A DNA stretch of 64,000 bases from Marinomonas sp. CT5 (GCF_018336975.1 NZ_CP025572.1:833174-897173); one strand, 5' to 3'. Positions 46,028-56,667 are shown, numbered from the stretch's first letter. Made by a program: numbers and translations. The notes: generated by a model from the letters alone, not told the origin.

Positions 46028-46792
46028 TTAATAAGGTATGGCGACGGGGTAACCCGCTGGGTGTTTAGATACGTGCATTTTGATGCCATAAATCTGCTGC
46101 AATTGATTCTGATTGAAAATGCTTTCTACAGAGCCAGCAGCAATCATTTCTCCACTGTGTAGTGCCACAATGTGATCGCAAAAACGAGCTGCCATATTAA
46201 TATCGTGGATGACAATAATGACGCCTAAATTGAGTTTCTTACTGAGTTTTTTGATGAGATTAAGCATGTCCACTTGATGCGCAATATCAAGAGCTGAGAG
46301 AGGTTCATCAAGGAGAAGGTATTGCGTTCGTTGAGCTAATAACATGGCCAACCATAAGCGTTGGCGTTCGCCTCCAGATAATGTGTCGACCAGTCGATTG
46401 GCGTAGTGGTGAGTATCGGTTAGTGACATCGCTTCGTCGATGTATTGCTGATCTTGTTTATTTAATCGACCTAAGAGCCCATGCCAAGGGTAGCGACCAA
46501 AGCTGACAAGATCCCTTCCTGAAAGACTGTCTGTATCAGGAGTTTGTTGAGGGAGATATGCCACTTGCTGAGCAAACTTTTTTTGAGGCCAAGAGGAAAT
46601 AGGTTGGCTATTTAGGAAAATATTGCCCGTTGTTGGCTTCTGTTGTTGGGCAAGTAGTTTTAAGAGCGTAGATTTTCCTGAACCATTATGACCCACCAGA
46701 GCGTAGATTTTTCCTGGTTCAAAGGCCATGGAAAAATTTGTTAATAAGGTGTGGTCACCGATACTAAACTGCAGTTCTTTAGACTCTATCAT
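46028..46792 (-). CDS. fhuC: Iron-siderophore ABC ATPase, FhuC-like
   Basis: A 254-residue ABC ATPase that powers FhuB. Walker A GHNGSGKSTLLKLLA is near residues 33-47, the Q loop is in VAYLPQQTP, the signature is TLSGGERQRLWLAMLLAQ, and Walker B is YLLLDEPLSALD followed by the switch histidine in VIIVIHDIN. Start 46792 (ATG) was chosen over an upstream TTG that would add ten residues. It is the first gene of the fhuCDB unit. A Fur-like box lies about 110 bases upstream at 46902-46920. Confidence 0.9.
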   Translation of the reverse strand: MIESKELQFSIGDHTLLTNFSMAFEPGKIYALVGHNGSGKSTLLKLLAQQQKPTTGNIFLNSQPISSWPQKKFAQQVAYLPQQTPDTDSLSGRDLVSFGRYPWHGLLGRLNKQDQQYIDEAMSLTDTHHYANRLVDTLSGGERQRLWLAMLLAQRTQYLLLDEPLSALDIAHQVDMLNLIKKLSKKLNLGVIIVIHDINMAARFCDHIVALHSGEMIAAGSVESIFNQNQLQQIYGIKMHVSKHPAGYPVAIPY

Positions 46793-47133
46793 TCTTAAGG
46801 TTCTACCATTTTTTCGAATCAAAGCTTGAAAGTGATTAAAACCATCTTGAGTGTTTGTACGAAAACATCAAATGGAGGTGTATTTTATTGCTATTGGTAA
46901 TGTTAATGCAAATCATTTGCAAAAATGATTGTTTTTTTGGCATTCTGTTGAAAGAGCCTGTTAAACCTGTTGAGAGTTTAAATAGTGATTAATTCCTTAG
47001 GCATTGATTGTTTATAAAGTTCAGATCAGCGAAAATAGTCGGCAACGAAATCACGATTAACATAACGGGGTTGAACGCAGGCTTTTTTGTCGAGTGTTTT
47101 AGAATCCGCGTATAACTTAAAAGAACACTTTAA
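46793..47133. other. Divergent spacer between fhuC and prfC
   Basis: This 341-base region separates the iron transport unit from prfC and holds the Fur-like box at 46902-46920 in an AT-rich stretch. The prfC side has no strong ribosome site and no recognisable RNA element. Confidence 0.5.
46902..46920. promoter_or_regulatory. Candidate Fur box upstream of fhuCDB
   Basis: GTTAATGCAAATCATTTGC matches 14 of 19 positions of the Fur consensus GATAATGATAATCATTATC and sits in an AT-rich promoter-like region 110 bases before fhuC. Iron repression of the uptake operon would be expected. Confidence 0.65.
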
Positions 47134-48720
47134 ATGGCAGATCAGAATTTTATAAATCAAGTAAGTGAAAGACGAACTTTCGCGATCATATCCCACCCAG
47201 ATGCCGGTAAAACAACCATCACTGAAAAACTTTTGCTGCTTGGTCAGTTGATACAAACTGCAGGTTCTGTAAAGGGGCGTAAAGGTGATAAGCATGCAAC
47301 ATCTGACTGGATGGCGATGGAGCAACAGCGTGGTATTTCTATTACGTCTTCTGTCATGCAGTTTCCCTATAAAGATCGTATCGTCAATTTGCTAGATACA
47401 CCTGGACACGAAGACTTCTCTGAAGATACCTATCGAACACTGACGGCTGTTGACTCTGTATTGATGATTATTGACGGAGCAAAAGGGGTAGAGGATCGTA
47501 CCATCAAATTGATGGACGTTTGTCGCTTGCGAGACACTCCTATCCTAACCTTTATCAATAAAATGGACCGAGATATTCGTGATCCTATTGAGCTATTGGA
47601 TGAAGTGGAAGACGTTCTTAAGATTGCCGCCGCGCCGATTACTTGGCCAATTGGTATGAGTGACTTTTTCAAAGGTGTTTATAACTTATATACCGACACT
47701 ATTCATGTGTTTGTTCGAGGTCGTGGCCATACTTTGATGGATGATATCCAAATCCAAGGTTTGCACTCTGATGAAGCGAAAGAGTTGCTTGGTGATGATT
47801 GGGATGACTATTTAGAAGAAATTGAACTGGTGCGCGGTGCAAGCCATGAGTTTGATCAAGAGGCGTATCTAGCAGGTGAGCTGACTCCTGTATTTTTTGG
47901 TACTGCTTTATCTAACTTTGGTGTTCGTGAAATGTTAGACGGTTTTGTTCAGTGGGCGCCTGCACCTATTGATCGTGAAACCAACAGTCGGACAGTGGAA
48001 GCGAAAGAAGAAAAGTTCTCGGGCTTTATTTTCAAAATACAAGCCAATATGGACCCTAAACACCGTGACCGTATCGCTTTTATGCGGGTGTGTTCTGGTA
48101 CTTATAGTCGTGGCATGAAAATGCGCCATTGTCGTATTGGTAAGGACATTAAAGTAACGGATGCCGTGTCGTTTACAGCGGGTGATCGTGAAGGCCTAGA
48201 AGAGGCGTTTTCGGGTGACATTATTGGTTTGCATAATCATGGAACCATTCAGATTGGCGACACTTTTACAGAAGGTGAAGATTTAAAATTCACTGGTATT
48301 CCTCACTTTGCTCCTGAGTTGTTCCGTCGTGTTCGTTTAAAAGATCCTATGAAGATGAAGGCTCTACAAAAGGGGTTGCAGCAGCTTTCTGAAGAGGGTT
48401 CAACTCAATTGTTTATGCCGCAGCGTAACAATGAACTGATTGTCGGTGCCGTGGGGCAGTTGCAATATGAAGTGGTTGCGTACCGTCTAAAAGACGAATA
48501 CAAAGTGGAATGTATATACGAGCCAGTGAATGTGAACACCGCTCGTTGGGTGGAGTGTGATGATCCGAAAAAATTTGAAGAGTTCAAGAATAAGTGTCGT
48601 GATAACTTGGCGATTGATGGCGGTGGTCATTTAACATATTTAGCGCCAACGCGAGTGAACTTGATGATGGCAGAAGAGAAGTGGCCTGATGTTCGCTTCC
48701 GATCGACGCGAGAACATTGA
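47134..48720 (+). CDS. prfC: Peptide chain release factor 3
   Basis: A 528-residue translational GTPase that recycles RF1/RF2 from the ribosome after peptide release and takes part in post-error quality control. GTP-binding motifs: [16 protein letters not shown] (G1, about 20-35), [12 protein letters not shown] (G2), LDTPGHEDF (G3) and FINKMDRD (G4). The length equals that of E. coli RF3 (529) and separates it from EF-G (about 700). The start is the first ATG in frame; the ribosome site is weak. It is divergent from the iron-uptake unit, and erpA follows after 69 bases. Confidence 0.95.
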   Translation: MADQNFINQVSERRTFAIISHPDAGKTTITEKLLLLGQLIQTAGSVKGRKGDKHATSDWMAMEQQRGISITSSVMQFPYKDRIVNLLDTPGHEDFSEDTYRTLTAVDSVLMIIDGAKGVEDRTIKLMDVCRLRDTPILTFINKMDRDIRDPIELLDEVEDVLKIAAAPITWPIGMSDFFKGVYNLYTDTIHVFVRGRGHTLMDDIQIQGLHSDEAKELLGDDWDDYLEEIELVRGASHEFDQEAYLAGELTPVFFGTALSNFGVREMLDGFVQWAPAPIDRETNSRTVEAKEEKFSGFIFKIQANMDPKHRDRIAFMRVCSGTYSRGMKMRHCRIGKDIKVTDAVSFTAGDREGLEEAFSGDIIGLHNHGTIQIGDTFTEGEDLKFTGIPHFAPELFRRVRLKDPMKMKALQKGLQQLSEEGSTQLFMPQRNNELIVGAVGQLQYEVVAYRLKDEYKVECIYEPVNVNTARWVECDDPKKFEEFKNKCRDNLAIDGGGHLTYLAPTRVNLMMAEEKWPDVRFRSTREH

Positions 48721-48789
48721 TCAATACTTGACTAAATTACTCGGATAAGCGGATAATTCATCTATTGAAATGGCTTTAGTGGTATTGGA

Positions 48790-49137
48790 ATGAGCATGGT
48801 TGAATCGATTGATCCTATTGAATTTACAGACGCAGCGGCTGCGAAGCTGCAATCTTTAATCGAAGAAGAAGAGAATGATCGACTCATGTTGCGTGTGTAT
48901 GTAACAGGGGGCGGTTGTTCTGGCTTTCAGTACGGCTTTACATTTGATGAAGAACATCAAGAGGATGATACCGAAGTAAAGCGAAACGGGGTGACTTTGG
49001 TTGTTGATCCATTAAGTTTTCAATACTTAGTTGGGGCGGAAGTGGATTACAAAGAAAACCTAGAAGGCTCGCGCTTTGTTGTGCAAAACCCTAATGCCAC
49101 ATCTACTTGTGGTTGCGGTGCGAGTTTCAGTATTTAG
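48790..49137 (+). CDS. erpA: Iron-sulfur cluster insertion protein ErpA
   Basis: A 115-residue A-type iron-sulfur carrier that delivers clusters to targets such as the IspG/IspH enzymes. The three conserved cysteines are Cys43 ([12 protein letters not shown]) and Cys107/Cys109 in [11 protein letters not shown]. The length is typical (E. coli ErpA 114); IscA would be about 107 with a different N terminus. It stands alone, without isc or suf genes, and ends at a rho-independent terminator. Confidence 0.92.
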   Translation: MSMVESIDPIEFTDAAAAKLQSLIEEEENDRLMLRVYVTGGGCSGFQYGFTFDEEHQEDDTEVKRNGVTLVVDPLSFQYLVGAEVDYKENLEGSRFVVQNPNATSTCGCGASFSI

Positions 49138-49155
49138 TTTAGTAAAAAATGACGT

Positions 49156-49191
49156 AAAACCTCTTGTGCTTCAGGGTGCAAGAGGTTTTTT
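49156..49191 (+). terminator. Terminator of erpA
   Basis: AACCTCTTG (from 49158) pairs with CAAGAGGTT (from 49179), followed by six T. The A run on the left also lets it serve the convergent minus-strand gene ending at 49195. Confidence 0.88.
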
Positions 49192-49194
49192 GCG

Positions 49195-50040
49195 TTATGC
49201 CTTAGTGTATAGGTTGCTTGCTTGGCGTGCCTTTTCTTCTTCGCTGATGGAGTTGCCTTCGATAGGTTTGTAATGACCAACAAACAGTAGTCCAATTCGG
49301 TTGTCTCCTAGTATTACGGGAGTCAGGTTGTTGTTTTTTGTCCTCCAAACCCTTAAACCGAAGGTTTGACTGGGGAGGGCGCTTTCTTCACTCATTATTC
49401 TGCTCTGGTTGATATGAGCATAAAGTGGCGAAAGCTGATCCGGCTCACCGTCTTGATCTAACAAGATATGGTGATGGGTGATTTGTTGTTCGAGAAAATC
49501 TGGCGGATAAGGTGTGCGTAAAACGGGGAGCCAGCTTTCTTTTGGAAATGTATGGAATAAGCTGGGGACCTCAGGCGAACCGTTGTTTGGCGATATTAAA
49601 AGAGTCATATCTATAGGGATGCCATAAGATGGTTTAACTGGTATGTGGAATATTAGTTGTTTAGCTGGTGGTCGCCTAGGAATTTCTGGTTCCAAATAAC
49701 CATCTAATCTCTTGTTTTGTTGGTTTCCCACAGGCGGTACTTGTAAGGGTAAGGTCCAGTCTTTTATATCTAGATTTAGTTCTTCTGGTGAATGTACATG
49801 TAGGCTGCTGTTTAAAATATGGCTTAGCGCATGCTCTATCAAATTGGCAAAAACACTTGTAGAAGCGGTAAGAGGTGTCTTGGATTGACTATTTAAGTGT
49901 ATTTCCTTTACTTGATGAGCTGCAGAACTTAAGTCGACCGAGTCTTTGCTATTAATATTAGGGCGATACTTGCCCCTAGAGATTAACTTTCTCTCGTTCG
50001 GCTGAGTGCTGGCTCTGCTAAGTGCCTCGATAAATAGCAT
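49195..50040 (-). CDS. Unrecognised protein, 281 residues
   Basis: A soluble protein with no signal peptide or membrane segment, starting at ATG 50040 behind an ideal AAAGGAGT ribosome site. It has a polar, low-complexity N-terminal third (SSAAHQVKEIHLNSQSK), a proline-rich middle (LQVPPVGNQQ; PEIPRRPPAKQLIFHIPVKP; SPEVPSLFHTFPKESWLPVL), a C-terminal segment with THHHILLDQDGEPDQLSPLY, and a final FGLRVWRTKNNN with an acidic tail. No catalytic motif or family is recognised. It is monocistronic between erpA and yhbY, among genes otherwise conserved in most relatives, so it is probably lineage-specific. Ribosome site and codon use look ordinary. Confidence 0.7.
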   Translation of the reverse strand: MLFIEALSRASTQPNERKLISRGKYRPNINSKDSVDLSSAAHQVKEIHLNSQSKTPLTASTSVFANLIEHALSHILNSSLHVHSPEELNLDIKDWTLPLQVPPVGNQQNKRLDGYLEPEIPRRPPAKQLIFHIPVKPSYGIPIDMTLLISPNNGSPEVPSLFHTFPKESWLPVLRTPYPPDFLEQQITHHHILLDQDGEPDQLSPLYAHINQSRIMSEESALPSQTFGLRVWRTKNNNLTPVILGDNRIGLLFVGHYKPIEGNSISEEEKARQASNLYTKA

Positions 50041-50143
50041 GATACGACTCCTTTGTTAGTGCAAAGGTATCGGCCATTATTGTGAAGAGTTTAGAGATAG
50101 TCTAGTTTTTGTTCAAAAAATAGACTATCTCTGTTGTTTGCTT

Positions 50144-50446
50144 TTAACGTAGTAGATTGGAAAGCTTTGGGTTGGCTTCTAATGCAGCTCGATAAAAAAG
50201 TGCTACTTTGCCAATGATTTGAACGGTTTCGCATTTCATTATTTTGCTGATTTCTTCAATTAAAGCGGTACGAACTTCACGGTCAGCAACGCTTATGCGT
50301 ATTTTTATCAGTTCGTGATCTTCAAGAGCGCGATCGATTTCGGTTAAAACTGGTTCAGTTAGACCGTTGCCCGCAATCATAACCACAGGATTAAGGGAGT
50401 GGCCGATTAGGCGATATTGCTTTTTTTGGGCGTTTGTAAGACTCAT
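50144..50446 (-). CDS. yhbY: Ribosome assembly RNA-binding protein YhbY
   Basis: A 100-residue CRM-domain RNA-binding protein that associates with the pre-50S subunit and helps assembly. The GxxG-type loop is in IGHSLNPVVMIAGNGLTEPV (about 14-33), followed by the helix LTEIDRALEDHELIKIRIS. E. coli YhbY is 97 residues. It is divergent from rlmE with a 99-base spacer, as in many gammaproteobacteria. Confidence 0.9.
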   Translation of the reverse strand: MSLTNAQKKQYRLIGHSLNPVVMIAGNGLTEPVLTEIDRALEDHELIKIRISVADREVRTALIEEISKIMKCETVQIIGKVALFYRAALEANPKLSNLLR

Positions 50447-50545
50447 AGTAAAAATTTCTCATATTAGTTGACCCTCTTTATTGGAGGCTTAAGAGGTTAA
50501 GCGATATTATAGCGGAATATTGATTGATTTAGGTATGATGAAAAC

Positions 50546-51166
50546 GTGGCAAGATCAAAAAGTAGTAATAATTGGATGAAGGAACATTTTGACGATCCTT
50601 ATGTCAAAAAGTCCCAGCAAGATGGTTATCGCTCTAGGGCAAGCTATAAGCTGATAGAGATTAATGATAAGGATAAGCTTTTTAGACCAGCAATACGTGT
50701 TGTAGACTTAGGGGCTGCTCCCGGTGGTTGGTCGCAAGTGGCGGCAAAGTTGGTTGGTGATAAGGGAACTGTTGTGGCTTCTGATATATTGGAAATGGCG
50801 CCGCTGCCTGGTGTAAGTTTTGTTCAGGGAGATTTTACTGAGCAAGAGGTATATGAGGCAATTCTAACAGAAGTTGGAGATGAAAAAGCGGATCTTGTAA
50901 TTTCGGATATGGCCCCCAATATGAGTGGGAATAGTTCTTCTGATCAGCCGCAGGCTATGTATCTTGTTGAACTTGCTTTGGATATGGCGACTCAAGTGTT
51001 GCGTCCGGGTGGAAACTTTCTGGTAAAAGTGTTCCAGGGAGAGGGATTTGATGAATATCTTAAAACCATGCGGTCACAATTTGGGTCGGTTGTAACGCGT
51101 AAGCCAGACGCATCGCGAGCAAGAAGTCGCGAAGTTTACTTATTAGGAAGACAATATAAAGGTTAA
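50546..51166 (+). CDS. rlmE: 23S rRNA (U2552-2'-O) methyltransferase
   Basis: A 206-residue S-adenosylmethionine-dependent methyltransferase (FtsJ/RrmJ) that methylates the 2'-O of U2552 in the 50S A-loop late in assembly. The SAM-binding motif is [16 protein letters not shown] (about 51-66), with the catalytic set around DMAPNMSG (Asp) and [13 protein letters not shown] (Lys, Glu). It starts with GTG at 50546 ([20 protein letters not shown]), matching the family N terminus. It lies upstream of ftsH, the conserved rlmE-ftsH pair. Confidence 0.94.
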   Translation: MARSKSSNNWMKEHFDDPYVKKSQQDGYRSRASYKLIEINDKDKLFRPAIRVVDLGAAPGGWSQVAAKLVGDKGTVVASDILEMAPLPGVSFVQGDFTEQEVYEAILTEVGDEKADLVISDMAPNMSGNSSSDQPQAMYLVELALDMATQVLRPGGNFLVKVFQGEGFDEYLKTMRSQFGSVVTRKPDASRARSREVYLLGRQYKG

Positions 51167-51226
51167 TGGGGTATGTTCTGGTATGATTGCCAGTAACATT
51201 TTAAATAACCGTTAAGAGGTGTGCTC

Positions 51227-53212
51227 TTGAACGATATGCTGAAAAATATACTGTTGTGGTTGGTTATCGCTGCTGTACTACTAACTGTGTTTAATAATTT
51301 TAATACGACTCCTGATACAAATCGCATCTCATACTCTGAGTTTGTGAAAGAAGTTCAAGATGGCCGTATAGCTAAAGTGGTTGTTGATGGATATACCATT
51401 AGTGGTAGCCGAACCAGTGGTGATACTTTTGATACTGTTCGTCCCGCTGCAGCTGATCCAAAAATTATGGATGACTTGCTACGAAATAATGTTGTTGTTG
51501 AAGGGCGTATGCCAGAACAGCAAAGCATTTGGACTCAACTTCTTGTTGCTAGCTTTCCTATTCTCCTGATTCTTGCCATCTTTATGTTTTTTATGCGCCA
51601 GATGCAAGGTGGCGGTGGCGGTAAAGGTGGTCCAATGTCTTTTGGTAAATCCAAGGCACGTCTGCTTCCAGAAGATCAAATTAAAACAACTTTTGCTGAT
51701 GTGGCTGGTTGTGATGAAGCGAAAGAAGACACAGAAGAGCTTGTAGACTTCTTGAGAGAGCCAAGCAAATTTCAACGCCTTGGCGGTAAAATTCCGCGCG
51801 GCATCTTGATGTGCGGGCCTCCAGGTACAGGTAAAACCCTATTGGCTAAAGCCATTGCTGGCGAAGCAAAAGTCCCATTCTTTACCATTTCCGGTTCAGA
51901 CTTTGTTGAAATGTTTGTCGGTGTTGGTGCTTCCCGTGTTCGTGATATGTTTGAACAAGCGAAGAAGCACGCACCATGCATCATCTTTATCGATGAGATT
52001 GATGCGGTTGGTCGTAATCGTGGTTCCGGTATGGGCGGCGGTAATGATGAACGTGAGCAGACGTTGAACCAATTGCTAGTGGAAATGGATGGCTTTGAAG
52101 GTAACGAAGGTATTATCGTTATTGCTGCAACCAACCGTCCCGATGTATTGGATCCTGCGTTACTTCGACCTGGTCGTTTTGACCGTCAAGTACAAGTTGG
52201 TTTGCCAGATATTCGTGGTCGTGAGCAGATTCTTAAAGTGCATTTGCGTAAAGTGCCTTGCGATGATGATGTGGAACCAAAAAACATTGCTCGTGGTACA
52301 CCAGGTTTCTCAGGTGCTGATTTGGCGAACCTAGTTAACGAGGCCGCTCTGTTTGCAGCTCGTTCTAATCGTCGATTGGTTAATATGGAACAGCTTGAGC
52401 TAGCTAAAGACAAAATTCTCATGGGGGCTGAACGCAAAACCATGGTGATGAGTGATAAGGAAAAGCTTAATACGGCTTACCATGAAGCGGGTCATACCAT
52501 TATTGGTTATTTAATGCCTGAGCATGATCCAGTATATAAAGTCTCTATTATTCCTCGAGGTCGTGCACTTGGTGTGACTATGTATTTACCTGAAGAAGAT
52601 AAGTACAGCGTTAGTAAGCGTGGGCTTGAAAGTCAAGTTTGTAGTTTGTATGGCGGTCGTATTGCTGAAGAAATGATTCATGGTTTTGAAGGGGTTTCTA
52701 CAGGTGCTTCTAACGACATAGAGCGAGCTACCAGTATTGCTCGTAATATGGTGACGAAATGGGGGTTGTCGGAGAAATTAGGGCCATTTGCCTACGAGGA
52801 AGATGATAATAGTGGGAGCTATATTTCTGGTCCTACAGGTAGTAAGGCAAACTATTTTTCTCCTGAGACAGGTAAAACCATTGATGCTGAGGTTCAGGAT
52901 ATTATTAATCGTTGCTATGAAAAAGCGACTCAGATTCTTCATGATAACCGCTCTAAGTTGGATGTTATGGCAGAAGCTTTGATGCAATATGAAACGATTG
53001 ATGCTAAGCAAATTAAAGAGATTATGGAAGGAAAGAAACCGTCTGCACCAGAAGGGTGGTCTGATCCAAGTGCAAACTCTCCTAAAGAAGGTGATGTGGA
53101 AGAGATGAAGGGGGATGTTGTGATAGGTGATGATGCTCATGACCTTTCATCTGAGTCAGGAGATACTGATTCCTCATCAGGACAGGCTTCTCCCAAGCCT
53201 TCCGGAGAGTAG
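51227..53212 (+). CDS. ftsH: ATP-dependent zinc metalloprotease FtsH
   Basis: A 661-residue membrane-anchored AAA+ protease that removes misassembled membrane proteins and short-lived regulators such as LpxC and sigma-32. Two transmembrane helices (about 6-22 and 102-122) flank a periplasmic domain; Walker A GPPGTGKT is at about 197-204, the second region of homology is [17 protein letters not shown], and the zinc protease site is HEAGH (419-423). The start is TTG at 51227: AAGAGG lies 7 bases before it and it gives [16 protein letters not shown], like pseudomonad FtsH. The GTG at 51221 is too close to the ribosome site. folP follows. Confidence 0.95.
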   Translation: MNDMLKNILLWLVIAAVLLTVFNNFNTTPDTNRISYSEFVKEVQDGRIAKVVVDGYTISGSRTSGDTFDTVRPAAADPKIMDDLLRNNVVVEGRMPEQQSIWTQLLVASFPILLILAIFMFFMRQMQGGGGGKGGPMSFGKSKARLLPEDQIKTTFADVAGCDEAKEDTEELVDFLREPSKFQRLGGKIPRGILMCGPPGTGKTLLAKAIAGEAKVPFFTISGSDFVEMFVGVGASRVRDMFEQAKKHAPCIIFIDEIDAVGRNRGSGMGGGNDEREQTLNQLLVEMDGFEGNEGIIVIAATNRPDVLDPALLRPGRFDRQVQVGLPDIRGREQILKVHLRKVPCDDDVEPKNIARGTPGFSGADLANLVNEAALFAARSNRRLVNMEQLELAKDKILMGAERKTMVMSDKEKLNTAYHEAGHTIIGYLMPEHDPVYKVSIIPRGRALGVTMYLPEEDKYSVSKRGLESQVCSLYGGRIAEEMIHGFEGVSTGASNDIERATSIARNMVTKWGLSEKLGPFAYEEDDNSGSYISGPTGSKANYFSPETGKTIDAEVQDIINRCYEKATQILHDNRSKLDVMAEALMQYETIDAKQIKEIMEGKKPSAPEGWSDPSANSPKEGDVEEMKGDVVIGDDAHDLSSESGDTDSSSGQASPKPSGE

Positions 53213-53250
53213 TTTGAAAATCACTTTTTAAAAATGAAAATGGTTTTTTC

Positions 53251-54084
53251 ATGTCATTAATGCTTTTTGGGGACAAGTCATTAGACTTGTCCCTTCCTCA
53301 TGTTATGGGGATTCTAAATGTCACGCCAGACTCTTTTTCTGATGGTGGTGCTTTCAATTCTTTGGACGCTGCGTTACGTCAATCTGAAAAAATGATTCAA
53401 GAAGGGGGGAGTATCATTGATGTTGGTGGTGAATCAACTCGACCTGGTGCTTCCCCTGTTTCTACTCAGCAGGAACTGGATCGTGTCCTCCCTATTGTTG
53501 AGGCAATAAAAAAACGCTTTGATATTGTTGTTTCTGTCGATACAAGTACTCCTGAGGTTATTCGTGGCTCAGCTGCTTTAGGGGCTGGACTAATCAATGA
53601 TGTAAGAGCGCTTGAGCGTGATGGTGCCTTGCAGGCTGCAGCTGAAACAGGCTTGCCTATTTGCTTGATGCATATGAAAGGGGGGCCGCAGACCATGCAG
53701 AGTCAGGCAGAGTATGTTTCTGTCGTTGATGACGTGGTGAGTTATTTGAGTTCTAGGGTTGAATTGTGTGAATCTGTTGGGATTTCTCGTTCGCGATTGA
53801 TTTTAGATCCAGGTATTGGATTTGGTAAGACACTGTCTCATAACTTATCTTTACTAAATCATACCGAAGTATTTAAAAGTTTGGGTTTTGAGGTTCTTAT
53901 TGGGCTTTCGAGAAAGACCATGATTGGAGAAGCTTTAGGTTTGCCAGTCGAGGAGCGGCTGTACGGTACGATGGGGGCAAACGCTTCCGCTTACTTAAAA
54001 GGTGCTCGTATTTTTAGAGTTCATGATGTTAAGCCTCATGTTGAGATGTTGGCTTTGATGTCCCGTATTGAGAGAGAGGGCTAA
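53251..54084 (+). CDS. folP: Dihydropteroate synthase
   Basis: A 277-residue TIM-barrel enzyme that joins p-aminobenzoate to hydroxymethyl-dihydropterin diphosphate, the sulfonamide-sensitive step of folate synthesis. Motifs: [15 protein letters not shown] (about 19-33), [11 protein letters not shown] (about 57-67), [11 protein letters not shown], and [12 protein letters not shown]. Length fits the family (E. coli 282). It ends TAATG, overlapping glmM by one base, so the two genes are translationally coupled. Confidence 0.94.
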   Translation: MSLMLFGDKSLDLSLPHVMGILNVTPDSFSDGGAFNSLDAALRQSEKMIQEGGSIIDVGGESTRPGASPVSTQQELDRVLPIVEAIKKRFDIVVSVDTSTPEVIRGSAALGAGLINDVRALERDGALQAAAETGLPICLMHMKGGPQTMQSQAEYVSVVDDVVSYLSSRVELCESVGISRSRLILDPGIGFGKTLSHNLSLLNHTEVFKSLGFEVLIGLSRKTMIGEALGLPVEERLYGTMGANASAYLKGARIFRVHDVKPHVEMLALMSRIEREG

Positions 54085-55430
54085 TGCGTAAATATTTTGG
54101 TACAGATGGGATTCGTGGGAAGGTAGGAACCGCGCCCATTACTCCTGAGTTTATGTTGAAATTGGGGTGGGCTGCAGGTCAAGTTTTTAAAGAAAATGAT
54201 AAAAAAATATTGATTGGTAAAGATACTCGTATCTCTGGTTATATGTTTGAATCTGCCCTTGAAGCTGGCATTGTTGCCGCTGGTGCGGATGTTCGTTTGG
54301 TTGGTCCAATGCCAACGCCTGCGATTGCTTACCTTACTCGAACATTTCGAGCAAGTGCGGGCATTGTTATTAGTGCATCTCATAACCCTTATACGGATAA
54401 TGGTATTAAATTTTTCTCCTCTGAAGGTGGTAAGGTTTCAGACGAAATAGAGGAGCGAATTGAATATTATCTAGAGCAGCCAATGGAAGTGGTGGAGTCT
54501 AGTTTGATTGGTCGAGCAAAACGTATTGATGATGCTGCTGGTCGTTATATTGAATATTGTAAAGGGACTTTCCCTATTGGGTTGCAGTTAAGTGGTTTAA
54601 AAATAGTTGTTGATTGTGCTGATGGTGCTACTTATCACGTTGCGCCACGAGTCTTTAGTGAGTTGGGGGCTGATGTTATCCCGATTGGCGTAAATCCTGA
54701 TGGCTTGAATATCAATGAGTTTAGTGGGGCAACTAAGCCTGAGTTACTGTGTAAGAATGTTTTGGCTGAGCAGGCTGATTTAGGGATTGCGCTAGATGGT
54801 GATGGGGATCGATTGATTTTGGTTGATCGCCATGGTGTTGTGCGTGACGGTGATGATGTTCTCTATATTATTGCTAATCATTTGATGCGAACAGGCCGTT
54901 TTAGTGGCGGGGTTGTTGGGACTTTGATGAGTAATTTTGGGTTGGAGTTAGCCTTTTCAGAAACCGGAATAGGCTTTAGTCGTGCTGCTGTTGGTGATAG
55001 GTATGTTAACGAAAAACTTATGCAGCATGGTTGGGTGTTAGGTGGTGAGCCATCAGGGCATATTGTTTGTAGGTCTATTACAACAACTGGTGATGGTATC
55101 ATTGCCGCTCTTCAGGTGCTAAGGGCTATGGTAGAAGAAGGTCAGGCGCTTGATGAGCTTTTGGTTGGTTTGGTTAAGTTTCCACAAAAACTAAAGAATA
55201 TTCGAGTTGCAGAGCGCTTTGTTCCAAATGAAGAGCCGGCGCTGCAGAAAGCTATAGCTATCGCTAATGAGCGTTTGAATGGTTTGGGGCGAGTGTTGTT
55301 GCGTGCTTCCGGTACTGAACCTCTGATTCGAGTGATGGTAGAGGGGCGTGATGATGCTACGGTTGATGAACTTGTTGATTATTTAGTTGATGAGGTTAAC
55401 TCGGTAGTGGCAGCAAAAATGAATAGTTGA
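54084..55430 (+). CDS. glmM: Phosphoglucosamine mutase
   Basis: A 448-residue alpha-D-phosphohexomutase that interconverts glucosamine-6-phosphate and glucosamine-1-phosphate for UDP-GlcNAc, peptidoglycan and LPS. The catalytic phosphoserine is Ser99 in [13 protein letters not shown]; the metal loop is [10 protein letters not shown] (DGDGDR) and the sugar loop is GGEPSGHIV. Length matches E. coli GlmM (445). The ATG overlaps the folP stop; the folP-glmM pair is widely conserved. Confidence 0.95.
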   Translation: MRKYFGTDGIRGKVGTAPITPEFMLKLGWAAGQVFKENDKKILIGKDTRISGYMFESALEAGIVAAGADVRLVGPMPTPAIAYLTRTFRASAGIVISASHNPYTDNGIKFFSSEGGKVSDEIEERIEYYLEQPMEVVESSLIGRAKRIDDAAGRYIEYCKGTFPIGLQLSGLKIVVDCADGATYHVAPRVFSELGADVIPIGVNPDGLNINEFSGATKPELLCKNVLAEQADLGIALDGDGDRLILVDRHGVVRDGDDVLYIIANHLMRTGRFSGGVVGTLMSNFGLELAFSETGIGFSRAAVGDRYVNEKLMQHGWVLGGEPSGHIVCRSITTTGDGIIAALQVLRAMVEEGQALDELLVGLVKFPQKLKNIRVAERFVPNEEPALQKAIAIANERLNGLGRVLLRASGTEPLIRVMVEGRDDATVDELVDYLVDEVNSVVAAKMNS

Positions 55431-55473
55431 TAATAATTTATTGCTCTCTGAAAATAAAAAACTTGAAACCAAT

Positions 55474-55497
55474 GCGTCCATTCCATAGAATGGGCGC
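55474..55497. promoter_or_regulatory. Hairpin in the tpiA leader
   Basis: GCGTCCATTC and GAATGGGCGC form a 10-base stem (one G-T pair) with a CATA loop, ending 21 bases before the tpiA ATG. No T run follows, so it is not a terminator. It may stabilise or control the tpiA message. Confidence 0.45.
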
Positions 55498-55518
55498 CTC
55501 GAATTTAGGGGTTAGAAT

Positions 55519-56268
55519 ATGATTCGTCAAAAGATAGTGGCTGGTAACTGGAAAATGAATGGCTCCAAGGAGTCAATCCAGACATTAATTAGTGGCTTGC
55601 TTGATATGGACGGTTCTAACTCGGAAGTGGTTATTGCTCCCTCTTTTCCTTATTTGTCTCAGGTCCATGACCTGATAGATGGTAGTAATCTTGTTATGGC
55701 TGCTCAGAATGCCAGTCAAGAGGAAAAGGGTGCCTTCACAGGGGAAGTTTCTGTCTCTATGTTGGCTGACTTTGGGGTTAAATATATCTTGTTGGGTCAT
55801 TCAGAGAGGCGCTCTCTTTATGGCGAAACGGATGAAGTAGTTGCTTCTAAGGTAAAAACGGTATTGGGTTTTGGTTTGATTCCTATGCTTTGTATAGGTG
55901 AAACCTTGGAAGAGCGCGAATCAGGTAAAACGCTTGAGGTTTGTGAACGTCAAATCCAGGCTGTGATTGATGTTGTTGGTGTTGAATCATTTGCAAAAAT
56001 GACGATTGCTTATGAACCGGTTTGGGCAATTGGTACTGGTTTATCGGCTAGTGCTGATCAGGCTCAAGAAGTGCATCAATCAATTAGGGCTTTTTTGGCT
56101 AAGTCATCAGAATCAGTTTCTGAAAAAGTTCAGATCTTGTATGGCGGAAGTGTGAAGGCATCAACTAGCTCGGCTTTGTTTAAAATGCCTGATGTAGATG
56201 GTGCTCTTGTTGGTGGTGCATCTCTTGATGCTAAAGAATTTATAGCGATAGTAAAGACAGCAGGTTAA
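55519..56268 (+). CDS. tpiA: Triosephosphate isomerase
   Basis: A 249-residue glycolytic TIM barrel interconverting glyceraldehyde-3-phosphate and dihydroxyacetone phosphate. Catalytic residues: Lys in AGNWKMNGS (near 12), His in LLGHSERR (near 95) and Glu in IAYEPVWAIGTG (near 166), with the phosphate loop YGGSVKAST. It lies between glmM and secG, the order seen in pseudomonads and relatives. secG starts three bases after the stop. Confidence 0.95.
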   Translation: MIRQKIVAGNWKMNGSKESIQTLISGLLDMDGSNSEVVIAPSFPYLSQVHDLIDGSNLVMAAQNASQEEKGAFTGEVSVSMLADFGVKYILLGHSERRSLYGETDEVVASKVKTVLGFGLIPMLCIGETLEERESGKTLEVCERQIQAVIDVVGVESFAKMTIAYEPVWAIGTGLSASADQAQEVHQSIRAFLAKSSESVSEKVQILYGGSVKASTSSALFKMPDVDGALVGGASLDAKEFIAIVKTAG

Positions 56269-56271
56269 TTA

Positions 56272-56625
56272 ATGGAAGCACTAATTTTAGTTTTGCATGT
56301 ACTCGCAGCGGTACTAATTATTGCACTCGTTTTACTGCAGCAAGGTAAAGGTGCAGATGCAGGTGCTTCATTTGGTGGTGGTGCATCTCAAACCGTATTT
56401 GGTAGCCAAGGTGGTGGTAGTTTCTTTGGGAAAATGACGGCTGTATTTGCTTTGGTGTTTTTTCTAACTAGCTTTGGTTTGGCTTTTTTTGCGAGTGAAA
56501 AAGCGAAAAGTGTTTCCGGCGCAGTTGATTTTGTTCCTTCTGCTCCTCAAGTTGAAGAGACAGTGAATTTGCCTGAGTTGGGTGAAAAGAAAAAAACATC
56601 ATCTGACCTACCAGTAACTGAGTAA
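56272..56625 (+). CDS. secG: Protein translocase subunit SecG
   Basis: A 117-residue inner-membrane subunit of the SecYEG channel with two transmembrane helices (about 1-22 and 50-72). The connecting loop has the family signature LLQQGKGADAGASFGGGASQ. The C-terminal tail is acidic and variable. It begins three bases after tpiA and is probably in its operon; tRNA-Leu follows after 42 bases on the same strand. Confidence 0.92.
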   Translation: MEALILVLHVLAAVLIIALVLLQQGKGADAGASFGGGASQTVFGSQGGGSFFGKMTAVFALVFFLTSFGLAFFASEKAKSVSGAVDFVPSAPQVEETVNLPELGEKKKTSSDLPVTE

Positions 56626-56667
56626 TATTAAGCTATTTAAGTTCTGTGTGTTTTTTGAAGTGAATTT

